Shown here in pieces: positions 51,530-60,174 of a stretch of 64,000 bases of DNA. Positions within the stretch are counted from its first letter, which is position 1, and each line of letters starts with the position of its first letter. Below the pieces are notes generated by a model. That model did not search any database, was not told the origin of the DNA, and saw only the letters and a program-made list of their open reading frames with translations. The position numbers and the translations under genes were made by a program. Source of the DNA: an uncultured Alphaproteobacteria bacterium (GTDB lineage: Bacteria; Pseudomonadota; Alphaproteobacteria; Rhodobacterales; Rhodobacteraceae); contig CACFXF010000005.1 in NCBI GenBank assembly GCA_902570265.1, positions 24,056 to 88,055 on the forward strand. The letters run 5' to 3'.

Positions 51530-52825
51530 ATGCTTTTAACATCAATGATTATAATCCTTTTATTTTTTTCTCTGATGGGTATGGAAATAGCTTGGGCAAT
51601 TGGATTGGCTGGATTTGGATATTTAACTCTTTCCCAATTTTCAGATAATGCAACACCAATGGTCTTATTTGCTCAACAGATGACTTCAGGTGTAAATTCA
51701 TTTGTTTTAATTGCAATCCCATTATTCATATTTGCAGGAGAGCTTATGAATATTACCGGTGTGACTCAAAGAATAATCAAATTTGCAGCATCACTTGTTG
51801 CACATCGAAATGGTGGATTAGCAAATGTGGGCGTTACGGCTAATTTTATAATGTCTGGATGCTCAGGATCAGCTCTTGCTGATGCAGCTGCTACTGGAAC
51901 AGTATTATTACCAGAAATGAAAAAAAGAGGTTTTAACCCTGCTTTTTCAAGTGCTGTAATTGCCTCGGCCGCTACAGTTGGCCCCATTGTCCCACCGTCA
52001 ATTTCTTTTGTTTTATTGGGCGCTATTGTCAATATTTCAGTTGGACAACTCTTCTTAGGAGGAATAGTTCCAGGTATAATGATGTTTATAGCAATGTTTG
52101 CAGTTACTTGGTGGATTTGTAAAAAACGAGGTTACCCTTTAGAAAAAAAAGCAACAGGTAAAGAAAGAGGTGTAGCTTTTTTTGAAGGAATAAGTGCTTT
52201 AATTGCACCATTCATTATTGTAGGTGCTATCATTTTTGGTGTAGCTACTCCAACTGAATCTGCCGCAATAGCAGCATTTTATGTCCTTTTTCTTGGAATT
52301 TTTGTTTATCGAAATTTATCCTTAAAACAAATTATTGAAGCTGCATCACATGCAGCAATAATTACGTCTGTTATAATGCTAACAGTAGCCACTTCTAAAA
52401 TATTTGCCTGGTTAGCTGTGAAAGAAAACCTTGGAGAATATTTAATTAATGGTTTGCTTTGGATAACAGATGAACTCTGGGTACTATTACTTCTAATAAA
52501 TTTATTACTTCTAATATTAGGAATGATAATGGAAATTTTACCCATAATGCTTATACTAGCCCCAATTTTGTTTCCACTTTTAACTGGTTTGGGAGTAGAT
52601 GAAGTTCATTTTGGTGTAGTAATGGTGTTAAATCTTATGATTGGTATGATAACACCACCAATTGGACTTAACCTTTTTATTATATCATCGATTGGTGGTG
52701 TCGGTGTAGTAAATATATTTAAACAGGCTATTCCTTATTTTTTAATTTTGATAGTAGTTTTATTAATCATTACTTTTGTTCCATCATTAACTTTATTTTT
52801 ACCTGAGCTAGTTTTCAGGGATTAA
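51530..52825 (+). CDS. dctM: TRAP transporter large membrane subunit (DctM)
   Basis: A 431-residue DctM with about twelve membrane helices. Characteristic segments are IPLFIFAGELMNITGVTQRI, NFIMSGCSGSALADAAATGT, VGPIVPPSISFVLLGAI, GVATPTESAAIAAFYVL and MIGMITPPIGLNLFII. It forms the transport channel with DctQ. Length and motifs are standard; no frameshift or missing helix was noticed. Confidence 0.95.
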   Translation: MLLTSMIIILLFFSLMGMEIAWAIGLAGFGYLTLSQFSDNATPMVLFAQQMTSGVNSFVLIAIPLFIFAGELMNITGVTQRIIKFAASLVAHRNGGLANVGVTANFIMSGCSGSALADAAATGTVLLPEMKKRGFNPAFSSAVIASAATVGPIVPPSISFVLLGAIVNISVGQLFLGGIVPGIMMFIAMFAVTWWICKKRGYPLEKKATGKERGVAFFEGISALIAPFIIVGAIIFGVATPTESAAIAAFYVLFLGIFVYRNLSLKQIIEAASHAAIITSVIMLTVATSKIFAWLAVKENLGEYLINGLLWITDELWVLLLLINLLLLILGMIMEILPIMLILAPILFPLLTGLGVDEVHFGVVMVLNLMIGMITPPIGLNLFIISSIGGVGVVNIFKQAIPYFLILIVVLLIITFVPSLTLFLPELVFRD

Positions 52826-52855
52826 TTATTATTTAATCAAACTGAGGAGAAAATT

Positions 52856-53845
52856 ATGAATATAAATAGAAGAAATTTTAATTCTGGTTTAGGAGCGATG
52901 AGTTTAGCATCAGCTCTAGTTGGAGTTGGAGCACCAACTCTGGCAGCGCAGACATTGATCTACGGCAATGCTGGAAATATTAATAGTGCTTCAAACAAAT
53001 TTGCAAAGAAATGGTTAGATTTAGTTACGGAAAGAACTAATGGAGAATTAGTCTTTGATATTAAAGCTGGTACTATTGGTGGTGGAAAAGATGTGCTTGA
53101 TGGAACAGCACTAGGCACAGTTAATCTTTACAACGGAGCCTATACAGGATTAAGAGAATTTGATGTTTTTTATGCTCCATATTTTGCAAGAAATTCTAAC
53201 CATGCACAGGCAATAGCGAATGATTTGTTATATGATGAGTTAAATTCTGCAGTTAAAAACCGTTATCCCTCACTGCACTATTTAAGTGTTGCTAGGGCTG
53301 GCCCATGGAAATTATTTACAAATCAAAAATTAGAAACATTTGATGATTTAAAAGGTCTTAAAATTAGAGCACCTTCTATTGAAGGCGTTATTGCAGGACT
53401 AGAACAGGTTGGAGCAAAACCAACAGTAATACCATTCAATGAACTTTATGGAGCATTACAGCAAGGAGTTGTTGATGGAATGGCTACTCTTGGAAATCTG
53501 ATGATTACTCAAAAGTTTTATGAGGTAGTTAAGCATTGTTATCAAAATGACTGGGGAATTGGACTTGATAAACAAATGATAAATATGAACACATGGAACA
53601 ACCTAGGAGAAAAAAATCAAAAAGTTTTAACTGAAACATTTAATGAACTTGAACCTCAAGATTTTTTTCGAGCTACAGAAGAAGCCGAAATCTCAAATTT
53701 TAAAAAATGGAGAGAAATAAATGGAGAAGATAGTACTCCTCTCTTAGATGCTACTGCAGCTCAAAAAACCCTTGAACCCGCTATAAAAAATCTTGCTGAT
53801 GATATATTTGGTTCAGGAACTTATGATAAAATACAATCGATTTAA
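52856..53845 (+). CDS. dctP: TRAP transporter substrate-binding protein (DctP)
   Basis: A 329-residue DctP-family protein. The N-terminus NRRNFNSGLGAMSLASALVG is a Tat-like signal with a twin arginine. The mature part has VTERTNGELVFDIKAGTIGG, TFDDLKGLKIRAPSIEG and the characteristic VIPFNELYGALQQGVVDGM. GAGGAG lies 7-8 nt upstream. Substrate type cannot be read from sequence; the conserved arginine of LKIRAPS usually pairs with a carboxylate, which fits an acid substrate. A hairpin follows the stop. Confidence 0.93.
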   Translation: MNINRRNFNSGLGAMSLASALVGVGAPTLAAQTLIYGNAGNINSASNKFAKKWLDLVTERTNGELVFDIKAGTIGGGKDVLDGTALGTVNLYNGAYTGLREFDVFYAPYFARNSNHAQAIANDLLYDELNSAVKNRYPSLHYLSVARAGPWKLFTNQKLETFDDLKGLKIRAPSIEGVIAGLEQVGAKPTVIPFNELYGALQQGVVDGMATLGNLMITQKFYEVVKHCYQNDWGIGLDKQMINMNTWNNLGEKNQKVLTETFNELEPQDFFRATEEAEISNFKKWREINGEDSTPLLDATAAQKTLEPAIKNLADDIFGSGTYDKIQSI

Positions 53846-53862
53846 ACTAATTTTATAAAAAG

Positions 53863-53907
53863 CAGTTGGGAAATAAAATAGTTTTTGAAAACAATTTTTC
53901 CCAACTG
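53863..53907. terminator. Hairpin between the converging TRAP and GMC genes
   Basis: CAGTTGGGAAA (53863-53873) and TTTCCCAACTG (53897-53907) form an 11 bp stem, with a smaller inverted repeat GTTTT...AAAAC in its loop. It sits between the stops of dctP and the convergent GMC gene and could terminate both. It lacks a strong T-run on either side. Confidence 0.6.
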
Positions 53908-53930
53908 TAAGTCTCTTTAATATTAAAACT

Positions 53931-55568
53931 TTACTCCTCTTTTAAGATAAACTCAGAAGCTCTTTCTGCAACCATAATAGTAGGTGCAGCAGTATTAGCA
54001 GAAGTTATCGATGGAAAAATCGATGCATCAACAATACGAAGACCTTCCATGCCACGAACTCTCAGTTTTGGATCAACTACTGAATTCTTATCTGAACCCA
54101 TCCTGCAAGAACCTGTTAAGTGATGAACTGTGCTTGCCGTTCTTCTGACCCAATTAGAAATAGAAGATCTATTACGATTTGTTTTTCCTGGTGATAATTC
54201 TTCACCACGGTATTTATCAAACACTTTTTGAGAAAATACATCTCTCAGAATTTCTACACCATCTACTAATGTCTCTAAATCACGTTTGTCAGTTAAATAG
54301 TTAATTCTAATTTCAAGAGGATCTTTAAGATTTCTACCAGTCAACTTTAATTTTCCTCTTGAATATGGTCGCATTACCGATGCATTAGCCATGAATCCAG
54401 CAGTATAATTTTGTAGTTTTGAAAATGGGTTAAATCTTAAAGTAGCCGAACTCAAAGCTGGTAAAAAAGCACTTTGAATATTTGGGATTTCAGAATCTTG
54501 ACTGCAAATATATGCGCCCGCTTCTAAAGGAAAAATATTCATAGGACCACTACCAAATAATAAAGTCCGAATAAATTCATATGATGCTATATCAATCCTG
54601 GTTAATCGATGTAAAGATACTTCATAACCCGTTCTATGCGATACTCTTATCAAAGGGTGGTCATGGAGATTTTTCCCAACCTCTGGTAAATCTAAAATAG
54701 TTTCTATTCCTAATGAATTAAGTTCGTCTGCATCTCCTATCCCAGAACGCATCAAAATTACAGGGGATCCAATTGCACCTGCTGATAGTATTACTTCAGA
54801 ACTGGTCTTAAAAAAATATTTTTTTGAATTTTGAAAAGCTTCAACACCGATTATTTTTTTATTTGAAAATATTACCTTTGAAACTTCAAACCCTGTTTTT
54901 ATAGTTAGGTTAGGTCTAAAAGTATTATTTTTTAAGAAAGCAGTATAAGAACTTTCCCTGTGACCTTTTCTTATATTGAAATCATAATACCCAAATCCAA
55001 CAGGATTCTCTGTGTTAAAATCATTCAACCTTGGATAGCCAGCTGAAATACCTGCTTCTACATAAGTTTCTGCTAGTGGACTTACTGGTCTTTTCCTTTT
55101 AGAAACAGCAAGTTCACCATTTCTATTATGATCGTTAGAAATAGAATCTCCTAAATAATTTTCAGACTTTAAGAAAAAAGGGCGTACTGATTGCCAGGAC
55201 CATTCAGGCATACCAAGTTGTGACCATAAATTATAATCATGAGATAGACCTCTAGCATATAGCATACCATTAACAGAAGTAGATCCCCCAAGTACTTTAC
55301 CCCTTGGTAAATCAATCTCTCGATTATTAAGTGCAGTTTCTGGATTAGTTTTAAAATTCCACATTCTTCTCTTTCCCCTTAACAACAAAGATGTCATCAA
55401 AGGTACTTTCAAAGTTGGATCAAATTTACCTGATCCACCAGCTTCTAATAAAAGTATCTTAAAGTTTTTGTTCTCAGATAATCTAGATGCTAAAACACAA
55501 CCTGCAGCTCCAGCTCCTACTATTATATGTGTGAAAAAGTTAGAATTATTCTGTTTGTTTAAAATAAT
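53931..55568 (-). CDS. GMC-family FAD oxidoreductase (choline/alcohol dehydrogenase-like), apparent AUU start
   Basis: The ORF track starts this gene at an internal TTG (55412) and so loses the FAD motif. Read upstream, the frame continues through HIIVGAGAAGCVLASRLSEN, the GxGxxG FAD site, and LLLEAGGSG. Other parts are PRGKVLGGSTSVNGMLYARG, ILSAGAIGSPVILMRSGIGD, VHHLTGSCRMG (active-site His region) and the C-terminal IVDASIFPSITSANTAAPTI. Between the upstream stop and the FAD motif there is no ATG, GTG or TTG. ATT at 55568 or 55565 lies 5 or 8 nt after AAAGGA, and the first overlaps the stop of the preceding gene as TAATT. About 545 residues result, normal for the family. Likely oxidises an alcohol; substrate unknown. 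Confidence 0.87.
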   Translation of the reverse strand: MILNKQNNSNFFTHIIVGAGAAGCVLASRLSENKNFKILLLEAGGSGKFDPTLKVPLMTSLLLRGKRRMWNFKTNPETALNNREIDLPRGKVLGGSTSVNGMLYARGLSHDYNLWSQLGMPEWSWQSVRPFFLKSENYLGDSISNDHNRNGELAVSKRKRPVSPLAETYVEAGISAGYPRLNDFNTENPVGFGYYDFNIRKGHRESSYTAFLKNNTFRPNLTIKTGFEVSKVIFSNKKIIGVEAFQNSKKYFFKTSSEVILSAGAIGSPVILMRSGIGDADELNSLGIETILDLPEVGKNLHDHPLIRVSHRTGYEVSLHRLTRIDIASYEFIRTLLFGSGPMNIFPLEAGAYICSQDSEIPNIQSAFLPALSSATLRFNPFSKLQNYTAGFMANASVMRPYSRGKLKLTGRNLKDPLEIRINYLTDKRDLETLVDGVEILRDVFSQKVFDKYRGEELSPGKTNRNRSSISNWVRRTASTVHHLTGSCRMGSDKNSVVDPKLRVRGMEGLRIVDASIFPSITSANTAAPTIMVAERASEFILKEE

Positions 55569-56275
55569 TACAGTCCTTTAACTTTATCCTCAAATCCATT
55601 TTGTTTACTCATTTTTGCCCATAATTTATAAGGTTCACTTGCACTTACAGTTTTTTCTTTAATAAGTGCTCTCCATATATCACAAGCATCAACAAAATTA
55701 GGAACTCCACCAGGAAACATTGCAAGACTTAATGCTTCAGCTAATGTATTTTCATCCACATTTTCTTTATACGCACCTATTATGTGCTCCCTAACCCAAA
55801 ACCACCTTCGGTGACACTGATGACAAGCTGCGAGAGAAATCTCAATAAGCCATTTTTCTATTTTAAAATTTTTAGTTATATCATTTAAACCAGACCTATA
55901 TAAATCTATACCATTAAAATTTTTAAGATGTTTACCCCAATTATCATTAACAAAGTTAAATCTTTTTGATCCATCTGCCCATGCTGCTAAGGTTGTTGCA
56001 TTATTTACATCTATTTTACTACCTCCACATTTACTTAATCTATCTAAATGATGAGTCGCTATAGACTCACCAGTTGATATAAGGATAACAAGCCATACAA
56101 TTTCTTTTTGATATTCACTCATATACCTTTTTTTTAGTGTTAAATTAGTATAGGTTGAATCATACGCTTCAAGTAATTCTGGCGAAGAAATAGCCATCAG
56201 ACCATGGTGTGGTAATAAATAACCTCTTTTTTCTCTTAGTTTGCTTAATTTCTTTACTACTTCATTTGAACTCAT
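55568..56275 (-). CDS. Carboxymuconolactone decarboxylase / AhpD-like protein
   Basis: A protein of about 235 residues with two CMD-like halves. The first has YLLPHHGLMAISSPELLEAY and IVWLVILISTGESIATHH; the second has LAACHQCHRRWFWVREH, in which CxxC with a nearby His resembles the AhpD redox centre. The start is placed at ATG 56275 (MSSNEVV), the track's 56290 being a GTG without better support. The sequence CHQCH also matches a heme-c motif, but there is no signal peptide. Its stop overlaps the start of the GMC gene, so the two are coupled and probably work together. Confidence 0.75.
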   Translation of the reverse strand: MSSNEVVKKLSKLREKRGYLLPHHGLMAISSPELLEAYDSTYTNLTLKKRYMSEYQKEIVWLVILISTGESIATHHLDRLSKCGGSKIDVNNATTLAAWADGSKRFNFVNDNWGKHLKNFNGIDLYRSGLNDITKNFKIEKWLIEISLAACHQCHRRWFWVREHIIGAYKENVDENTLAEALSLAMFPGGVPNFVDACDIWRALIKEKTVSASEPYKLWAKMSKQNGFEDKVKGL

Positions 56276-56354
56276 AATTAAGTATCTCACTCTAACTTGA
56301 ATTAAAAAGCAACACTGAAATTGGAAAAATATAACAATAACTAAAAAATGAATT

Positions 56355-57158
56355 CTAGTTATAAGAATATTTTTTTTTCCAATTCTCGATGTAATGATTA
56401 ATTTTTAATAATCCGTCTGTAATTGCCGCTGGACCAGGTTGTAAAATAATAGGCGATTTAATTTCGAATAATGAATTTGTTTTTATAGCATTTATTGATT
56501 CCCAACCATTTCTCTCTTTCATTTTTTTAAAATTTACCTTTTTACCACACCAAGATGCAAAAATAATATCTGGATTTTTACAAATGACTTCGTTGGAGGA
56601 AACCGATCTTACTTTAGATTTATGGTCCTTGCTTCTTTCTGAAAAAATATCAACCCCACCCGCTATCTCTATTATTTCTGAGACCCATCCAATTGCTGAA
56701 ATATAAGGATCATCCCATTCTTCAAAATATACCTTAGGTTTGTATTTATTGTTTTTTTTCTTTATTTGGTTTATTAGATTCTCTAATTTTATTACTAAAT
56801 TTATTGCCCCTTCTACATTTCCTACTAAAGATCCAATATACTTAATCATACTAAAAATCTCACTAATACTCTTTTGGTTAAAGCAAATTACATTAAATCC
56901 TTCCAGTATAAGTTGTTTGGTTAAATTAGCTTGTACATCAGAAAAAGTAAGAATTAATTCTGGTTTTAATTTTTTAATTTTTTCAATATTTACAGAAATA
57001 AATGATCCTACTCTTTGTTTTTCCAGCCTCACCCTTTTGGGTCTTACTGCGTACCCAGTTACCCCAACAATTCTTTTCTCTTCTCCTAAAAGATAAAGAG
57101 TTTCGACAGTTTCTTCTGTTAAGCAAATTATTCTTTGCGGTGGAAAATTAAGAACCAT
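56355..57158 (-). CDS. BtuF-like cobalamin-binding protein without signal peptide
   Basis: A 267-residue protein of the periplasmic metal-chelate binding fold (helical-backbone type II), close to proteins annotated as cobalamin-binding. It begins FPPQRIICLTEETVETLYLL and has GVTGYAVRPK, LKPELILTFSDVQ, KVYFEEWDDPYISAIGWVSE and NPDIIFASWCGKKVN. No signal peptide is present, so it may be cytosolic or the N-terminus may be lost; similar signal-less proteins are common in Alphaproteobacteria. The start is ATG 57158, three codons inside the track's TTG. No BtuCD genes are adjacent. Confidence 0.75.
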   Translation of the reverse strand: MVLNFPPQRIICLTEETVETLYLLGEEKRIVGVTGYAVRPKRVRLEKQRVGSFISVNIEKIKKLKPELILTFSDVQANLTKQLILEGFNVICFNQKSISEIFSMIKYIGSLVGNVEGAINLVIKLENLINQIKKKNNKYKPKVYFEEWDDPYISAIGWVSEIIEIAGGVDIFSERSKDHKSKVRSVSSNEVICKNPDIIFASWCGKKVNFKKMKERNGWESINAIKTNSLFEIKSPIILQPGPAAITDGLLKINHYIENWKKKYSYN

Positions 57159-57254
57159 TTTAAGCAATATAAAAGTTATAATTATTTTTAAGATAATCTA
57201 AAATGTTAGCTTTGAAAAAAAATTTTTTGGAAATTAAAATGACTAAGATTTTAT

Positions 57255-57713
57255 TTAATTTCTATTTTTTTTATAAATAAAAATTGTTGGTACCATATTT
57301 ATTACAGTTTCTCTATTTTGATTAATTCCAAAAATTTTTAATTTCATTATACCCATACTTGGTTTTGACCTAGATTCCCTTTTTTCTATTACTTCCCAGT
57401 ATCCAGTTATCTTATCTCCAGGTCTTACAGGATGAAACCAACTTAAATTACTTATACCTGGGGAACCAAGAGTATTAGTACTATTAAGAAATTTATCACA
57501 CATTAGTTTCATTATAACTGAGCATGTATGCCAACCAGATGCTATTAATCCTTTATATTCTGACGCCTTTGAAAGTTTTGGATCAACATGAAAATACTGA
57601 GGATCAAATTTTTTTCCAAATTCTATAATTTCATCTTCAGTAAATTCGTAAGTTCCTAAATTTACTTCTTGATTAATTTCAAAATCTTCCCAGAAATATA
57701 AATAATTTTTCAT
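57255..57713 (-). CDS. MaoC-like (R)-specific enoyl-CoA hydratase family protein
   Basis: A 152-residue hot-dog fold protein of the MaoC type. The catalytic segment FGKKFDPQYFHVDPKLSKAS holds the Asp-His pair, followed by GLIASGWHTCSVIMKLM and WFHPVRPGDKITG. Such proteins hydrate trans-enoyl-CoA or related thioesters. It stands between the cobalamin-binding-like and DUF2157-like genes with short spacers on the same strand; no particular pathway is indicated. Confidence 0.87.
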   Translation of the reverse strand: MKNYLYFWEDFEINQEVNLGTYEFTEDEIIEFGKKFDPQYFHVDPKLSKASEYKGLIASGWHTCSVIMKLMCDKFLNSTNTLGSPGISNLSWFHPVRPGDKITGYWEVIEKRESRSKPSMGIMKLKIFGINQNRETVINMVPTIFIYKKNRN

Positions 57714-57777
57714 TTTAAATAGCTATAACAAAACTACGTAGTTATATTGATGATTTTTATTTGAATAGTTAATTATC

Positions 57778-58692
57778 TCAGGATTCCAATTTAAGATTAT
57801 TATTAAATCTTTTAAATAAGATAGCAATCCCCACAGCAATGACACCACCCAAGAAAAGACTTTCTGGTTGTGCTCCTAAGGTTTCAAACCACTGTGTATA
57901 AAAGTGTATTGAACCAAAAACTCCCAACACGTTAATTAACCAAACTCTATTTGCTTTCCAAGCCCAAAATCCTACTCCAAGAATAGCTAGAGCCCATGTG
58001 ATTGAAAAGAAATATGCTGGCTCTAACCAAATATCACCCCACAAAGAGCCAATCCAAAACCCTAAATTAACTAGTAATACTGACACCCGAGATCCTGTAA
58101 GTAATAATTTCTCATCCTCAAAATTAACTTTTTTTGAAAGTGAATAAAGACAAATGGCCAAAATAGAAAAAATGATAATAGTGAGAAGTGGATACTCAAC
58201 CCAAATAAAATATGATGCAAACTCATAGCCTACTCCTACACTTAAAAGAGTTGATAAACTTAAGATGGAGAGTGCAGAAAGTAAATTGCTTTTCAAAAAA
58301 TAGGCAGAAAACCCTAAAATGAATACCATGATAGATATAGACCGATATGTAGTCGCTTGAAACCAATAATCTTCAAACCATACTATAGCCACAGAACTCA
58401 TAAGAAGACCTGATATTAGGCAGGTAATTGAAAGTACCATCCATTGATCACTCGCTTTAATTTTAACTAAAAGACCAATTACAGAAACTACTAATCCAAA
58501 AATAAAACAAGAATAAGGAGAGGGTGCTAAGGCTATAGCTCCGATACTAGTCGCTACAATACCAAGACCTAATAGAAGATTAAAAGCTAAACTTGTAGTT
58601 TGCCTTTTTGATAGTAGAAGTAATTTGTCATACTCTGTCTGATCAATTTGACCCTCTTCCAATAATTCTTTAATGTTCAGTACTATTTTCAT
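57778..58692 (-). CDS. DUF2157-like polytopic membrane protein
   Basis: A 304-residue protein with a short cytosolic head (KELLEEGQIDQTEYDKLLLL) and about ten hydrophobic segments. The head-plus-TM arrangement resembles DUF2157 proteins, whose function is unknown. Trp- and Phe-rich helices dominate (IVWFEDYWFQATTYRS, AWKANRVWLINVLGVFGSIH). No transport or catalytic motif was recognised. MaoC follows 64 nt downstream on the same strand. Confidence 0.6.
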   Translation of the reverse strand: MKIVLNIKELLEEGQIDQTEYDKLLLLSKRQTTSLAFNLLLGLGIVATSIGAIALAPSPYSCFIFGLVVSVIGLLVKIKASDQWMVLSITCLISGLLMSSVAIVWFEDYWFQATTYRSISIMVFILGFSAYFLKSNLLSALSILSLSTLLSVGVGYEFASYFIWVEYPLLTIIIFSILAICLYSLSKKVNFEDEKLLLTGSRVSVLLVNLGFWIGSLWGDIWLEPAYFFSITWALAILGVGFWAWKANRVWLINVLGVFGSIHFYTQWFETLGAQPESLFLGGVIAVGIAILFKRFNNNLKLES

Positions 58693-58842
58693 TATAAAAA
58701 ATTATATTAATTGTTTCGTCAGAAAATCTTATTCTAATCTCTCTAATAAAGATATAAAATATAAAAAAATCAAATTTAAGAATTTATCAAAATTTCCAAA
58801 ATATTATAGTTATCATTATTGTGTTTCAAAATATAGGTATTC

Positions 58843-59034
58843 TTAACTTTTACTAATTTCTTTTTCCAGAGCAATTATTTGTTTTTGATTTTCCTTTATC
58901 CGATCTTTTAAAATCTTAATCATTCTAATGCTTTCTTCATCGAGATCATATTGCTCCAAGTCATTTAGTGACTTTTCAAGGCTATATTTTGTTTTCTTTA
59001 GCTTACTTAAATACAGATGGTTTTGATTTTTCAT
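58843..59034 (-). CDS. Small coiled-coil protein (DUF465/YdcH-like)
   Basis: A 63-residue charged helical protein with a heptad-like pattern (YLSKLKKTKYSLEKSLNDLE, then MIKILKDRIKENQKQIIALE). Size, a His-Leu near the N-terminus and the Lys-rich second helix resemble DUF465 (YdcH) proteins, an uncharacterised family of small helical hairpins. It lies alone between the DUF2157-like gene and an EamA permease. Moderate confidence that it is a real gene. Confidence 0.6.
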   Translation of the reverse strand: MKNQNHLYLSKLKKTKYSLEKSLNDLEQYDLDEESIRMIKILKDRIKENQKQIIALEKEISKS

Positions 59035-59115
59035 AAAACTTTTTTATCATAATTAAAAATAAATGGATACTTTTATTAATAACCTGAGATAGAGTATTAA
59101 AAATAAATTTTTATC

Positions 59116-59166
59116 ATGAAAAGAAATTTTCATCATCAATTTCAAAATCTGAAAGGTTGGCCTTAA
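59116..59166 (+). CDS. Possible 16-codon leader peptide abutting the EamA permease start
   Basis: ATG 59116 opens a frame encoding MKRNFHHQFQNLKGWP, and its TAA (59164-59166) is immediately followed by the TTG start of the permease. Ribosomes ending here would stand at the next start, which could help a weak TTG. There is no clear Shine-Dalgarno sequence before it, and such a short frame can arise by chance. Confidence 0.3.
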   Translation: MKRNFHHQFQNLKGWP

Positions 59167-60069
59167 TTGGAGTTATGGATCTGGGTAACAGTGTTAGCAG
59201 CACTTTCACAAAGTATAAGAAGTGCCCAACAAAAAAAACTTAAAAGTATTTTAGGAGACGTAGGAGCCAGCTATGTAAGGTTTTTGTATGCTATTCCATT
59301 TGCTTGGTTAGGTTTGCTGGGTTACTCATTAATATTTAATCAAACATTACCAACTCTAAATTATATTTTTCTTTTATGGGTTACAGCTGCTGGTATTTTA
59401 CAGATAATATTTACCGTACTTCTAATAAAACTATTTTCTTTGAAGTCTTTTGCATCAGCAACAGCCTTTTCAAAAACTGAAGTTATTCAAGCTATTTTTT
59501 TTGAAAGTATTATTCTAGGTACAATTACAACTATGCAGACTAATCTAGCAATATGTCTGGGTTTTATTGCAATTATTTTACTTGCTGTCGCGAAAGGCCA
59601 GATAAGTCTTTTAAATATAATTTATTCTTTATCGACGAAGCAGGTTATTTTAGGGTTATTATGTGGAGCTTTATTAGCATTATGTAGTGTTTTTTTTCGC
59701 GCTGCAACAGACTCACTAGAAGGAAATAATTTATTGATTAAAGCAGGTACTACATTAGGAGTTTCAGTTATAATCCAAACATTTGTAATGGGAATCTGGA
59801 TGATAAATTATACTCCATCAGAATTTACTTTAAGCCTAAAAAATTGGAGAAGTTCAATTTCAGTTGGTTTTTTTGGAGCTTTAACAAGTTTCTGTTGGTT
59901 TTATGCTTTTTCAGCCAATGCGGTTGCACCTGTAAGAGCGGTAGGTCAAATTGAACTTATAATTGCTATTTTCTTTTCGATTTTTTTCTTTCGCGAAAGA
60001 CCAGTTTTAAAAGAAATATTGGCAATTTTATTATTATTAATTTCAATATTAATGATACTTTTGGAATAA
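59167..60069 (+). CDS. EamA/DMT family transporter
   Basis: A 300-residue permease with ten predicted helices in two homologous halves, a member of the drug/metabolite transporter superfamily. It starts MELWIWVTVLAALSQSIRSA, similar to other family members, from a TTG; no in-frame ATG is available. The second half carries GFFGALTSFCWFYAFSANAV and VRAVGQIELIIAIFFSIFFFRERP. Substrate unknown. Unlike the permease gene at 41-42 kb it is intact. Confidence 0.83.
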   Translation: MELWIWVTVLAALSQSIRSAQQKKLKSILGDVGASYVRFLYAIPFAWLGLLGYSLIFNQTLPTLNYIFLLWVTAAGILQIIFTVLLIKLFSLKSFASATAFSKTEVIQAIFFESIILGTITTMQTNLAICLGFIAIILLAVAKGQISLLNIIYSLSTKQVILGLLCGALLALCSVFFRAATDSLEGNNLLIKAGTTLGVSVIIQTFVMGIWMINYTPSEFTLSLKNWRSSISVGFFGALTSFCWFYAFSANAVAPVRAVGQIELIIAIFFSIFFFRERPVLKEILAILLLLISILMILLE

Positions 60070-60174
60070 AAAATTTTTAATTATAAATCAATGTATTGGT
60101 TAACAATTTATCACTATATATTCTGATTATTTAATTTTCTCAGTAGTTCTGATAAAATTTAACTAAAATAAACA

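Noticed and set aside
55815-55845. CHQCH in the CMD-like protein as a c-type heme site
   Set aside because: The protein has no signal peptide or anchor, and CxxC with a following His is the expected redox motif of AhpD/CMD proteins.
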